64,000 nt of DNA from an uncultured Acetobacteraceae bacterium (lineage in GTDB: Bacteria; Pseudomonadota; Alphaproteobacteria; Acetobacterales; Acetobacteraceae), in the NCBI GenBank assembly GCA_903924985.1, contig CAIYDT010000134.1, positions 54,295 through 118,294 of the forward strand, read 5' to 3'. Below the pieces are notes generated by a model. That model was given only the letters and a program-made list of their open reading frames with translations, ran no database searches and was not told the origin of the DNA. This document shows positions 25,738-34,757 of the stretch, piece by piece (position 1 is the stretch's first letter; each line of letters starts with the position of its first letter). A program made the translations under genes and the position numbers.

Positions 25738-26862
25738 TTATGTAAGCGGCGCCGTCCAGGCGTCGTAACCGTAGACCGTTTCGGTCGCCGCCTTGAAGCG
25801 GTTCATATCGTTGGCACGCGACAGCGTCTGAATGGTGGATGTCCGAGGTTTCCGTGTTGCCTCGTACCGCAGCAGCGCCTCGGCAACTCCGTCCCGGTCC
25901 ACGCCGTCCAAACAGCGTGACAGAATGGCGGCGTCCTCGACCGAGGTCCCCGCACCCTGTGCCATGTACGGCGTCATCGGATGACACGCATCCCCCAGCA
26001 GTGCGACGTTCCCTTGCGTCCAGTTCGGCAGGGGATCGCGCACCACCAGCGCCCATTTATGCGCCGACGGGGCGGCATCCAGCACCGCGCGAACGGTCGG
26101 ATGGAAATCCCGATACGCATGCCGCAGCGCCGCCATATCCCCCGTCGTGGACCACGACTCCAGCGTGAAATCCGGTTCGGGCGTGCTGGTGACGAAATAC
26201 AATTCCGACCGCCGCGGGTTCACGTAATACATGACGATATGGCGATCCGGTCCCCACCATTTCGCCTGATCGTCGACCGGCACCCCATTCAGCAACGCCG
26301 AGGGAAACACAGTGCGGTACGCCACCCGCCCGGTAAATTCCGGCCGTTCGGCGCCAAACAATGTCTCTCGTACTACGGAATGAACCCCATCGGCCCCGAT
26401 GACTGCGTCCGCCTCGGCATGCCCGCCATCGGTAAAATCCAGCCGCACCGTCCCACCGTGCTGCGACAGCCCCGCCAATTTGCGACCGCGCTGAACGATC
26501 TCATCCGGCACGGCCGAGGCCAAAGTCGCATGCAAATCGGCGCGATGCATGACCAGATAGGGCGCGCCGTATTTCTCCTCCTGCGTGGGGCCCATCGCGC
26601 GTTCCCATAGCAACTCGCCCGTGTCGGACTGACGGTTCAGCGCGGCAGCCGGCTGGAACGCCAGTTCCCGCAACCGTGGTTCCAGCCCGATCGCGCGCAG
26701 CACGCGCACCGAGTTGGGACTTTGCTGGATGCCGGCGCCGACGCGGGCAAATTGCCGAGCCTGCTCGTAGATGGTGACATCGATGCCAACGCGGCGCAGG
26801 CACGCGGCGGCGGCGAGTCCCCCGATCCCGGCCCCTACGATTGCCACGTTTAGTTTCGGCAT
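25738..26862 (-). CDS. FAD-dependent aromatic monooxygenase, 6-hydroxynicotinate 3-monooxygenase-like
   Basis: A 374-residue class A flavin hydroxylase. AIVGAGIGGLAAAACLRRVG is the dinucleotide fold, DAVIGADGVHSVVR is the DG motif, and GDACHPMTPYMAQGAG is the second FAD motif. Several stretches parallel NicC of pseudomonads: YGAPYLVMHRADLHATL, KWWGPDRHIVMYY, FHPTVRAVLDA and the C-terminal VYGYDAW. The substrate is therefore likely a hydroxylated N-heteroaromatic or benzoic acid, with NicC-type decarboxylative hydroxylation the leading idea; salicylate-type enzymes are the alternative. It lies 13 bases from the ABC permease gene and is probably cotranscribed with the importer. Confidence 0.85.
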   Translation of the reverse strand: MPKLNVAIVGAGIGGLAAAACLRRVGIDVTIYEQARQFARVGAGIQQSPNSVRVLRAIGLEPRLRELAFQPAAALNRQSDTGELLWERAMGPTQEEKYGAPYLVMHRADLHATLASAVPDEIVQRGRKLAGLSQHGGTVRLDFTDGGHAEADAVIGADGVHSVVRETLFGAERPEFTGRVAYRTVFPSALLNGVPVDDQAKWWGPDRHIVMYYVNPRRSELYFVTSTPEPDFTLESWSTTGDMAALRHAYRDFHPTVRAVLDAAPSAHKWALVVRDPLPNWTQGNVALLGDACHPMTPYMAQGAGTSVEDAAILSRCLDGVDRDGVAEALLRYEATRKPRTSTIQTLSRANDMNRFKAATETVYGYDAWTAPLT

Positions 26863-26875
26863 GTGTGCATCCTCC

Positions 26876-27694
26876 TCAATGGCTCGCCCAGGGCACTAGT
26901 CGCCGCTCCGCCAGCGTGCCCAGCAGCACGGCGATGCCGCCGATCGCGGTCACCACCACCAACCCCACGAACATCCGCGGGATCGCCAGCACCTGCCAGG
27001 AGTCCCAAATATAATGCCCGATGCCATCGTCGGCCGAGACGAACTCCGCCGACACCACCAGGATCAAAGCCTGCCCGAGGCCAAGCTTCAACCCGGTCAC
27101 GATAGCCGGCATGGCGGAGGGCAGCACCACATGAAGCCATCCCGTCACCCGAGGGATATGAAACGCCTTGATCACATCGCGATGGATGGGATTAGCATGC
27201 AGCACGCCCGACAGCGTGTTGATACAGGTCATGTAAAACACACCCATGGTGACCAGGGCCATTTTGCTGCCTTCCCCGATGCCAAACAGCGCGATCAGCA
27301 AAGGAAAGATGGCGATCTTGGGCATTGGGAATGTACCGTAAACCACTGGGCTGAACGCGAAACGCAACGGCGGGTACAACGCCATCGCCATCCCCATCGC
27401 CACCCCTGACGCAGCGCCCAACACGTATCCGAACGCCAACCGCCGTAGCGTAACGACCAAATCTGCCAGCAATTGCCCGCGTTGCTCAGTGTCCGCCAGA
27501 ATGCCTACGGCATTCGCGAAGACCCGTGTCGGCGGAGGGAAGAAACGCTGATCGATAATCCCCGTCAGGTCCAGCATTTGCCAGATCGCCAGCAGCACCA
27601 GCGGGCACGCCACCCCTAATGCGACGCGCTCGATCGACTGGTTGCGCTTGCGGCGCAGGCTACGCTGCGCCATCGCTTCGGCGGAATCATGCAT
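26876..27694 (-). CDS. ABC transporter permease, TauC/SsuC type
   Basis: A 272-residue inner-membrane permease of the nitrate/sulfonate/taurine (NitT/TauT) family with about six membrane helices. VACPLVLLAIWQMLDLTG is the first helix; GYVLGAASGVAMGMAMA, FPLLIALFGIGEGSKMAL (the EAA-like coupling loop follows: VIKAFHIPRVTGWLHVVLPSA) and the last helix pair near 215-255 are visible. It overlaps the ATPase gene by eight bases. With the ATPase and binding protein it forms an importer for a small organic acid or sulfonate; the neighbouring NicC-like gene suggests a heteroaromatic acid. Confidence 0.9.
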   Translation of the reverse strand: MHDSAEAMAQRSLRRKRNQSIERVALGVACPLVLLAIWQMLDLTGIIDQRFFPPPTRVFANAVGILADTEQRGQLLADLVVTLRRLAFGYVLGAASGVAMGMAMALYPPLRFAFSPVVYGTFPMPKIAIFPLLIALFGIGEGSKMALVTMGVFYMTCINTLSGVLHANPIHRDVIKAFHIPRVTGWLHVVLPSAMPAIVTGLKLGLGQALILVVSAEFVSADDGIGHYIWDSWQVLAIPRMFVGLVVVTAIGGIAVLLGTLAERRLVPWASH

Positions 27695-28478
27695 CTACGG
27701 TCAGGCTGGAACCAACCTCCTCCGTCACCATGGTCCACAAGTCCGCTTCCAGCTCCCGAAACGCCGGCGCTCGCCGCAAGGCAATCACGTCGCGATCCCG
27801 TCCAAACGGCACCGACCGAATGGCCTTGATCCGCCCAGGCCGGCTGGTCATCACTACGACCCGGTCCGCCAACGTCACAGCCTCCGCGATATCATGCGTT
27901 ACGTACACCACGGTGGAGTGGGTTCGTTGCCATATTGTGATCAACTCCTGCTGCATCACGATCCGCGTTTGCGCGTCCAGCGCCGCCAGCGGCTCATCCA
28001 TCAGCAGCAGCAACGGATGCGTGGCAAGCGCTCGGGCAATCGCCACCCTCTGCCGCATCCCCCCGGACAATTCATGAGGATAAGCGCGCCGGAACCCGCC
28101 AAGGCCCACCAGGGCCAGATTCTCCCTGACCCTTGCCTCCGCCATGGCCGGCGATAGCCGCAAACCGGACAAGCCGATCAGCAGGTTCTTTTCTACCGTC
28201 ATCCAGGGCATGGTTGAGTCCGCCTGGAACACGGTGGCCCCCAGCAGCCGGTCGTCAGGGGCTTTCGACAGCGACCAATCGATGCGACCCTCGTATTCGT
28301 CATCGAGACCCGCCAGGATCCGCAACAAACTGGACTTTCCGCAGCCGCTGGGGCCCAGGATCGCCACCACCTCGCTTTCGCCAATTTCCAGCGACACGCC
28401 AGCAATGGCCTCGATCACCGCGTTCTTGCGGGTTACGAAGACCTTCCGCAGGTTGCTGACCGACAGAGCCGCCGTCAT
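27687..28478 (-). CDS. ABC transporter ATP-binding protein, TauB/SsuB type
   Basis: A 263-residue ABC ATPase. Walker A GPSGCGKS at 42-49, Q-loop ATVFQADSTMPWMTV, signature LSGGMRQRVAIARAL, Walker B LLLMDEPLAALDAQTR and the switch His in VYVTHDIAEA are all present. The start at 28478 overlaps the stop of the binding-protein gene (ATGA). It energises the TauC/SsuC-type permease encoded next. Confidence 0.93.
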   Translation of the reverse strand: MTAALSVSNLRKVFVTRKNAVIEAIAGVSLEIGESEVVAILGPSGCGKSSLLRILAGLDDEYEGRIDWSLSKAPDDRLLGATVFQADSTMPWMTVEKNLLIGLSGLRLSPAMAEARVRENLALVGLGGFRRAYPHELSGGMRQRVAIARALATHPLLLLMDEPLAALDAQTRIVMQQELITIWQRTHSTVVYVTHDIAEAVTLADRVVVMTSRPGRIKAIRSVPFGRDRDVIALRRAPAFRELEADLWTMVTEEVGSSLTVDA

Positions 28479-29497
28479 CCGGCCTTGTATTCCCCAAGGC
28501 GCGCGACCGTGCTGTCGGCGAAGGACGTGTCGACCAACCGCGCCAGGTCGATCGCTTCCCGCAAATATTTCTGCTGAATGAAATACTGCTGGCACTCGTT
28601 TAGAAACCGCAAATTCACCCTCCCGTTCGGGTCCAACCCCGCCGGGAACCCATCCCGTATCACCGCCACATCCAACTTCGCTCGGCTTGCCAGGATGCCG
28701 ATAATGCGATCCTTATCCACCCCACGCGCGAATGCTTCGTTATACAATCGGACCCCTCGCAAATACGCATCCATGAAGCCCTGAGCGGCAGTTTTATTCC
28801 GAGCGAATGCCTCGCTGTATACCAGGGGTACGCTGGTGCTGCCGTCGGTGGCGGTGCCGCCGGAGGCCGCGGCCAGATCGTTGAGCGGCCGAGCGATGCC
28901 CTGCTGTAGCGCCTGCGAAAGGAATGGCTCCAACACCACTGCCGCGTCGACCGCGCCGCTACCCAACGCGGGGACCATGCTGGGATAAGGTAATTCCACG
29001 ACATGCACGTCGGACAGCGTCATGCCGAAGCCGGCAAGATAATTGCGCAACACCATCGCGACCGAGGCCGCCTTCGCCGAAATCGCCACTGGCTTGCCCC
29101 GCAACGCCGCCACGGTTTCAGATTCCGTCCCAGCCGGAAAATCCTTGCGCACGACCAGTCGCGTCGCGGAAAATCCCGGCCGCACGCTTTGTTTGTCACC
29201 AACGATACGGATCTGCACTCCCTGCGCGATGGAGCTGAACAGGCCGGGCGTCACCGAAATGCCTGCGACATCCAAGGCCCCGGTCGCCAGTGCCGTCAGC
29301 AACGCCGGCGCACTTGGCATCCGCTGCATGTGGACGCTGACCCCGGCGGCGGCGAAAAACCCCTGATCCTCCGCCAAATACAAACCCGCGTCGGTCAGCC
29401 CGCCCACGGACCCAAAACGCACGGCGGTCTCAGCACGGGCAACCGAAACAAACGGCAAGACCGATCCAGCCGCCAGCAGCGAACGTCGGCGCATCAT
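28475..29497 (-). CDS. ABC transporter substrate-binding protein, SsuA/THI5-like
   Basis: A 340-residue periplasmic binding protein of the NMT1/SsuA family. MMRRRSLLAAGSVLPF and VARA form a Tat-less signal peptide cleaved near residue 22. FGSVGGLTDAGLYLAEDQGFF is the family's opening, ALATGALDVAGISVTPGLF the ligand-pocket region, and RGKPVAISAKAASVAMVLRN the hinge motif. The start at 29497 overlaps the stop of the upstream dimeric alpha-beta barrel gene by four bases. Part of the importer with the downstream ATPase and permease. Ligand unknown. Confidence 0.9.
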   Translation of the reverse strand: MMRRRSLLAAGSVLPFVSVARAETAVRFGSVGGLTDAGLYLAEDQGFFAAAGVSVHMQRMPSAPALLTALATGALDVAGISVTPGLFSSIAQGVQIRIVGDKQSVRPGFSATRLVVRKDFPAGTESETVAALRGKPVAISAKAASVAMVLRNYLAGFGMTLSDVHVVELPYPSMVPALGSGAVDAAVVLEPFLSQALQQGIARPLNDLAAASGGTATDGSTSVPLVYSEAFARNKTAAQGFMDAYLRGVRLYNEAFARGVDKDRIIGILASRAKLDVAVIRDGFPAGLDPNGRVNLRFLNECQQYFIQQKYLREAIDLARLVDTSFADSTVARLGEYKAG

Positions 29498-30165
29498 AGC
29501 GTTGGAAAAATACGTTGAAACACTGCCGGAGAACCCTCGTCCAACTGCACATGCGGGCGCATTCGCTTGTTCCACGGGTTGCCCTCCCGAGCTTCTGCCC
29601 ATTCCTTGCTGTCTGGCACGCCAGGATTTTCGAATTCATAGACCGTCAGGTATTTCGGCTCGCCCTCAATCGCGACGAAGCGGCGGGCGCGAATGACGCC
29701 GGGTACCTTGAGATAGCCGGGGATGTAGCAGGTGTTGTACCAGGCGTTGAACTCATCCTCCATGTGCGCGGCGATGGTGATGCGGCCCATCTGCAGATAG
29801 CGCGGGGATTCCGATGGGAAATTCGCCGGATCCACTTTGGCGGGGAATATCTGCCGATATCCGCTCAACAGGAAATTGCGCCCGATATGGCTTGGTGAAA
29901 CAGCTGTGCGCCGGGCCGATGGCCTGTACCGCACATCGTCTAAAAACGCAGCGCTGCGCAGGACATTGTGATCCTCCAGCTCATACATAGCCAGATATTT
30001 CGGCCCCCCGCGCAGGGCAGCGTAGCGTGCCCCGCTCAGGAACCCAGGAATACCGGCCAACCGGGGCATGTGTTCCTCGTTGTACCAAGTGTTGAAAGTA
30101 GCCTCATGGGCTGGATCGACATCCGTCCATGCCATCAACAATCCGGTACCGCGTGTTTTCGCCAT
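29494..30165 (-). CDS. Duplicated dimeric alpha-beta barrel protein (EthD/DUF4286-like)
   Basis: A 223-residue protein made of two related halves of about 105 residues. Each half repeats a common pattern: FNTWYNEEHMPRLAGIPGFLSGARY, then GPKYLAMYELED in the first; FNAWYNTCYIPGYLKVPGVIRARRF, then EPKYLTVYEFEN in the second. This is the EthD-like ferredoxin fold used by small cofactor-free oxygenases and isomerases. Start ATG follows GGGAGGGATC. It lies first in the operon with the ABC importer and NicC-like hydroxylase and may act on a pathway intermediate. Confidence 0.82.
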   Translation of the reverse strand: MAKTRGTGLLMAWTDVDPAHEATFNTWYNEEHMPRLAGIPGFLSGARYAALRGGPKYLAMYELEDHNVLRSAAFLDDVRYRPSARRTAVSPSHIGRNFLLSGYRQIFPAKVDPANFPSESPRYLQMGRITIAAHMEDEFNAWYNTCYIPGYLKVPGVIRARRFVAIEGEPKYLTVYEFENPGVPDSKEWAEAREGNPWNKRMRPHVQLDEGSPAVFQRIFPTL

Positions 30166-30174
30166 GATCCCTCC

Positions 30175-31446
30175 CTATACCAATGCTCGTTCAGGCACGA
30201 TCGGCTTTTTTGTCATGACCAGCGTCGCCACAGCCCCAATTAAAGGCAGAATCCCGGCAACGATGAACGCTCGGTCGAAGTTGCCGGTGAGGGCGACGAT
30301 GTAACCGGTGACGATCGGCGCCACCAAGCCGAAACTGTTGCCCCCAATGACCGTGATACTGGTCACCTTGCCGATATCCGACCGGTTGCGGACCAGATCG
30401 GTGACCAGCGCGAAGTTCAGCGCGCTACCCGCCAGTCCCAATGACCGTACCCCGGCCAGCAGTAGAATAATCACCCACAACTGGTCAATGAACGGCACCG
30501 CCAGGATAGCCGAGACGCCAGCCAGCATTATGGCCAATGTGGTGCGGCGGGAGCCCGCATGGACGGCCTCTTTCGTCAGCACGCGGTCGCTCAGTTTCCC
30601 GAGTCCAACGGCGATGATCGACGCGGCACCGAATGGCACCGCTGTCAGCATGCCAGCGTTCATGACGCTCAGCCCCTTGGCTTGCTGCAGGTAGGTCGGC
30701 AGCCAGGTGAGCAGCATGTAGCCGCCGTACACCTCGCACCCTTGAGTCAGGAACAGGCCCCACACGCTGCGCAGCCGCAACAGGTACCACAACGACGATG
30801 AAGGTTGCTCCGCCAGATGCACGGTACTTTCGCCATCGCGTTCAGCGAGGATTTTATCCCGTTCGGTGGGCGTCAGCCAGGAAACACGCTCCGGCTTGTC
30901 GAACAGAAAGTACCAAAGCGCCACCCAGATGAAGCCGATGGAGCCCGCGGCGATAAAGCCTTGGCGCCAGCCCCAGGTCGCAACGATCCAGGAAATCCCG
31001 ATGGCGCCGATGGCAGGACCGGCGGCCGAGCCCGCACCGAAGATCGCGTTGGCGAAGCCGCGTTCGGAGGCCGGGAACCATTCACGAATGATCCGGTTGG
31101 AAGCGGGCCAACTGGTAGACTCTCCCACACCCATTGCAATGCGGGTTCCGAGCATGAATAGCCAGTTGGGGGCGAAACCGGTCAACACGGTTGCCGCGGA
31201 CCAGAGCGTGATGCCGCACCCGTTCACCACCTTGCCGCCGTATCGGTCCACCAACAGACCGACCGGAATCAGGCAGAAGACGTAGAACCACAGGAACGAC
31301 GATAGCAGATAGCCCATCTCCACGGGGGACAGATGGAATTCCGCCGAAATAGGTTTGGCGGCGACCGACAACGCCACACGGTCAGCGTAGTTGATGGATG
31401 TGAGGGTGAACAGAAACAAGCAGACCCAGCCGCGACGGAAATTCAT
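30175..31446 (-). CDS. MFS transporter, anion:cation symporter-like
   Basis: A 423-residue major facilitator protein with twelve predicted membrane helices. LTSINYADRVALSVAAKPIS is the first-helix motif of the anion/cation symporter (ACS, hexuronate and aromatic acid) family, LLVDRYGGKVVNGCG is the loop 2-3 signature, and GESTSWPASNRIIREWFP is typical of this family. It ends ten bases before the EthD-like gene, in the same direction, so it may be the first gene of the import/hydroxylase operon or the end of the acyl-CoA dehydrogenase operon (4 bases from its end). Likely imports an organic anion. Confidence 0.9.
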   Translation of the reverse strand: MNFRRGWVCLFLFTLTSINYADRVALSVAAKPISAEFHLSPVEMGYLLSSFLWFYVFCLIPVGLLVDRYGGKVVNGCGITLWSAATVLTGFAPNWLFMLGTRIAMGVGESTSWPASNRIIREWFPASERGFANAIFGAGSAAGPAIGAIGISWIVATWGWRQGFIAAGSIGFIWVALWYFLFDKPERVSWLTPTERDKILAERDGESTVHLAEQPSSSLWYLLRLRSVWGLFLTQGCEVYGGYMLLTWLPTYLQQAKGLSVMNAGMLTAVPFGAASIIAVGLGKLSDRVLTKEAVHAGSRRTTLAIMLAGVSAILAVPFIDQLWVIILLLAGVRSLGLAGSALNFALVTDLVRNRSDIGKVTSITVIGGNSFGLVAPIVTGYIVALTGNFDRAFIVAGILPLIGAVATLVMTKKPIVPERALV

Positions 31447-31450
31447 GGTC

Positions 31451-32533
31451 CTAACCCCCGGTCAGAATGGGCCAGAGATTATCCGCGCCCTTGGCACAGA
31501 AGTAAGCTCCCACCTTGGCAGCCCATTCCGGATCGGAGCCAAACTCCTCCCGCCACGACCACAGGCGCCGCGTGGCCAGTTGCAGCGAGTATTCCTTGGT
31601 AAACCCGATCGCGCCGTGCACCTGATGCGCGAGTTCGCATGCCAACGTCGCGGCTTCACCAACGCGCGTTTTGGCGATGGCGATCAGGAATTCCTCACGT
31701 TCTTCGTCACCGTAGGACAGCGACTCGATCCCAAGGTTCGCCGCCGCTACCGCCACCGCCGTTTGTTCCGACAGCACCGCGAGGTTCTGCTGCACCGCTT
31801 GGAATTTCGAAATCGGGCGCCCGAACTGCACGCGTTCCTGCGCATAGGTTACCGCTAAATCCATCGCGCGCTCCAATGCCCCGGACATCATCGTTGCCCG
31901 AGCCAATGCGCCTCGGCGGTACAGGGCGGCGCGGGAGACACCTTTGGGAAGCACCGCCGCCGCCTCGGCCGACAGCCGGAAATCGTTGAACACCAGCGTA
32001 TCTCGGGATTCGTTGGCGATGTTCTTGCCTTTGGCCGGGGTCGGCGCGGCCGAACTTTCCATCACCACCGCCATCTCCCCGTCCGGCCCATCGGCGATCA
32101 GCACGATCCTGTCCACCACCGTCGCGTATGGCAGCCGCGACGCGGTGCCGTTCAACCGCCATCCATTGCCATCACGGGCCAATGTCAACTTGTCGGACGC
32201 CCGCACCGGCCCGACCGTCATCGGCCCATCGCCGATCTCCAGCCCGGCGCTGGAGGCTACCCAGCCCGCCAGCATTGTCTCTGCCAGTGGGATCGGCGCC
32301 GAGAACCGCCCGGCCACGCGCAGCGCGGCGTACAGATCGGCCCATTCCGCATCCGCACCGCCGGCGGATTCCGGCAGTGCGGCCAAGGGCACGCCCGTTT
32401 CGCTGACGGCTTTCCACAGGTCGGCGGCGAACACGCCCGTTTCGGCCGCATCGACCACCTGCTTGGTGCACAGGTCTTCGAACAACCGGCCCATGCTTTC
32501 CAGGAGCATCCTGGTTTCTTCACGAATTGCCAT
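31451..32533 (-). CDS. Acyl-CoA dehydrogenase family protein (short partner)
   Basis: A 360-residue acyl-CoA dehydrogenase-fold protein. The N-terminal helices are shorter and less conserved than in the neighbour; LTLARDGNGWRLNGTASRLPYA is the middle domain, YAQERVQFGRPISKFQAVQQNLA and QVHGAIGFTKEYSLQLATRRLW the C-terminal FAD-binding domain. This is the pattern of the weaker subunit of heteromeric ACAD pairs seen in steroid and alicyclic acid degradation. The ACAD encoded 12 bases upstream is the probable partner. The operon also holds an LLM protein and a BadH-like SDR, which favours an alicyclic or aromatic CoA ester as substrate. Confidence 0.88.
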   Translation of the reverse strand: MAIREETRMLLESMGRLFEDLCTKQVVDAAETGVFAADLWKAVSETGVPLAALPESAGGADAEWADLYAALRVAGRFSAPIPLAETMLAGWVASSAGLEIGDGPMTVGPVRASDKLTLARDGNGWRLNGTASRLPYATVVDRIVLIADGPDGEMAVVMESSAAPTPAKGKNIANESRDTLVFNDFRLSAEAAAVLPKGVSRAALYRRGALARATMMSGALERAMDLAVTYAQERVQFGRPISKFQAVQQNLAVLSEQTAVAVAAANLGIESLSYGDEEREEFLIAIAKTRVGEAATLACELAHQVHGAIGFTKEYSLQLATRRLWSWREEFGSDPEWAAKVGAYFCAKGADNLWPILTGG

Positions 32534-32545
32534 GATGCGTGCTCC

Positions 32546-33694
32546 CTATCGCAGTCCGAGGCCGCGGGCGATGATCCCGCGCAGGATTTCGCGTGTGCCG
32601 CCCTGGATGGAAAGGCGCGGCGCGTTCATCGTACTGCGCGCGATCATGGAGGCATACAGGTCGATCGCCTCAAGCTCCGGTTCCGCCGGGAATAGCTGGC
32701 GCGCCACCACGGGAATATCCTGCTCGTAGCGGGTGCCGAGGTCCTTCACGACTGCCGATTCATTGTTCGGTTGCAGCCCCTCCGACAACATCCCCGCAAT
32801 CGAAACCGACATCGATCGCAACGTCGCCAGTTGGGAGATCAGCTTGCCCAGCGCGACGGCGGTTGCCTTGTCCGGGTTCGGGCCAGCCATCCGAAGCATT
32901 TGCTGCAACATTTGGAACAGCACGAGGAATCGGTCCGGCGCGCTACGCTCGAACGCCAATTCGCTGGTCAGTTGGTTCCAGCCATTGCCTTCTTTACCCA
33001 GCAGAAGACGATCTGGGACGAAGACGTCGGTGAGGAAGATTTCGTTGAAATGATGCTCGCCCAGCAGGTTGATGACCGGGCGGATTTCGATGCCGGGCGA
33101 TTTCAAATCCAGCAGGAATTGCGTTGCGCCGGCATGGCGATCTTTCGCCTCTTCCTCCGTCATCGCCATTTTGCAGAACAGGATCGCGAAATCGGAGTTG
33201 TGGGCGTTCGAGGTCCACAATTTCGTGCCGTTGATCCGGTACCCGCCGTCGACCTTCACCGCGCGCGTACGGGTGCCCGCGACATCGGAACCGGAGTTGG
33301 GTTCGCTCATGCCGATGCAGAACGTTAATTCCCCCGCGGCGATCTTGGGACAAAAAAACATTTTCTGCTCCTCGGTGCCGAAGCGCAGAATATTCGGGCC
33401 GCTCTGCCGGTCGCCGGTATAGTGCGCCGACAAGGGGGCGCCGGCCACCAGCATTTCCTCAATCAGCACGTAGCGTTCGAACGACGACCGCTCATGCCCA
33501 CCGTACTGCTTCGGCCACGTCATCCCAATCCAGCCCTTTTTTCCCATCGCCTGGCTGAATGCGCGGTTGTGATCACCACGGGAGAATCCCATGACGTTCT
33601 TGTGTTCCTGGATGAATTCCCGCACCTCGCCGCGCAGCTTGATCGCCTCGGGCGGCAGCTCCACCGGATCGAACCGGAACATCGGCGTTGCCAT
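32546..33694 (-). CDS. Acyl-CoA dehydrogenase
   Basis: A 382-residue acyl-CoA dehydrogenase. GWIGMTWPKQYGGHERSSFERY in the N-terminal domain, FCIGMSEPNSGSDVAGTRTRA with the substrate/FAD loop, YRINGTKLWTSNAHNSDF in the beta domain and IQGGTREILRGIIARGLG at the C-terminus are full-strength family motifs. It introduces a double bond next to a CoA thioester, passing electrons to ETF. The start has GGAGGAAACGATC before ATG. It forms a pair with the shorter ACAD gene 12 bases downstream. Confidence 0.93.
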   Translation of the reverse strand: MATPMFRFDPVELPPEAIKLRGEVREFIQEHKNVMGFSRGDHNRAFSQAMGKKGWIGMTWPKQYGGHERSSFERYVLIEEMLVAGAPLSAHYTGDRQSGPNILRFGTEEQKMFFCPKIAAGELTFCIGMSEPNSGSDVAGTRTRAVKVDGGYRINGTKLWTSNAHNSDFAILFCKMAMTEEEAKDRHAGATQFLLDLKSPGIEIRPVINLLGEHHFNEIFLTDVFVPDRLLLGKEGNGWNQLTSELAFERSAPDRFLVLFQMLQQMLRMAGPNPDKATAVALGKLISQLATLRSMSVSIAGMLSEGLQPNNESAVVKDLGTRYEQDIPVVARQLFPAEPELEAIDLYASMIARSTMNAPRLSIQGGTREILRGIIARGLGLR

Positions 33695-33706
33695 GATCGT
33701 TTCCTC

Positions 33707-34753
33707 CTACCAGTTCGTATCGAAACCCGCGAAGGTGTGCGGAATGCTTTTGATATCCGTGACCAACTCGCGCGCCACGCCCACCGGGGTGCCGGGCGGA
33801 AAATGAATATCCACGGAATCGGCGGCCCCGCCGAAGCGTTGCTCGATCGCGCGGGGCAATTCAGCGAATGTGCCACAAGCGGCGAAGATCCGCACGACAT
33901 CGTCGGAAATCAGCGCGCCCATGTCCGCCCAGCGTCCCTCCACCGACATGCGGTGCAGTTTCAGGCCAAGATCGCCCAACCCGTGCAGTTGCAGGATCGG
34001 AAGATAGGTACGGGTGGACCCGTAGAATCCAATCCGCCGCCGAGCCTTGTCCATTTCCGCGGCGACGGTTGCTTCGTCGGGACCGGTGCAGACGAAGCCG
34101 CCGCCATGGATATCGAAATGCGCGCGCGACCGGCCGCCGCGGCGCATGCCCTCGGCCATTTGCGGCATGCACACTTCTTCCAGGTACTTGCGGGAGCAGA
34201 TCGGATGGAGCCGCACCCCGTCCGCGACCTGCCCGGCGGCGCGCAGCATCGCTTCCCCCACCGCCGCGATGGTCACCGGCACCATCGGTAAGCCGGTCGG
34301 CTCCGGTGAGAAGTCCGGCGTCATGAGTGACAACTTATAGTGCGGGCTATCGAATGCCAGCTTCCCCCGGGTTTCCCAGCATTTCCAGATCGCCCGCAAC
34401 GCCAGCACGTAATCGCGCATGCGCGGTGCCGGGGCGGTCCAGGGGATGCCGAAGCGGCGTTCGTTGTGCCCCTTCACCTGGCTGCCGAGGCCAAGAACAA
34501 AGCGCCCGTTGGAATTGGCGTGCAAATCCCAGGCCTGGCTCGCCAGCACGGTCGGGCTGCGTGGAAACGCCACGACAACCGATGGCGTCAGTTCCACCCG
34601 TTCCGTAGCCAACGCTGCGACCGCCAGTGGGGTGAACACATCGTGGCCGAGCTCCACGGTCATCACCGCGTCGAAGCCGGCTTCTTCCGCCTCGCGCGCC
34701 GCCTGGGGGACTTCGCGCCAGTGGCGCAACGGTAAAATCGTGTAGACACGCAT
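33707..34753 (-). CDS. LLM-class flavin-dependent oxidoreductase
   Basis: A 348-residue luciferase-like protein. AAREAEEAGFDAVMTVELGHDVF, ELTPSVVVAFPRSPTVLASQAW and NGRFVLGLGSQVKGHNERRFG match the F420-dependent glucose-6-phosphate dehydrogenase/5,10-methylene-H4MPT reductase-like branch; MVPVTIAAVGEAMLRAAGQVAD precedes the C-terminal half. It is read with the ACAD pair (12 bases upstream of them) and the BadH-like SDR (4 bases away), so it belongs to the same catabolic route. Flavin or F420 use cannot be told from sequence, and no F420 biosynthesis gene is in the window. Confidence 0.88.
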   Translation of the reverse strand: MRVYTILPLRHWREVPQAAREAEEAGFDAVMTVELGHDVFTPLAVAALATERVELTPSVVVAFPRSPTVLASQAWDLHANSNGRFVLGLGSQVKGHNERRFGIPWTAPAPRMRDYVLALRAIWKCWETRGKLAFDSPHYKLSLMTPDFSPEPTGLPMVPVTIAAVGEAMLRAAGQVADGVRLHPICSRKYLEEVCMPQMAEGMRRGGRSRAHFDIHGGGFVCTGPDEATVAAEMDKARRRIGFYGSTRTYLPILQLHGLGDLGLKLHRMSVEGRWADMGALISDDVVRIFAACGTFAELPRAIEQRFGGAADSVDIHFPPGTPVGVARELVTDIKSIPHTFAGFDTNW

Positions 34754-34757
34754 ATCG

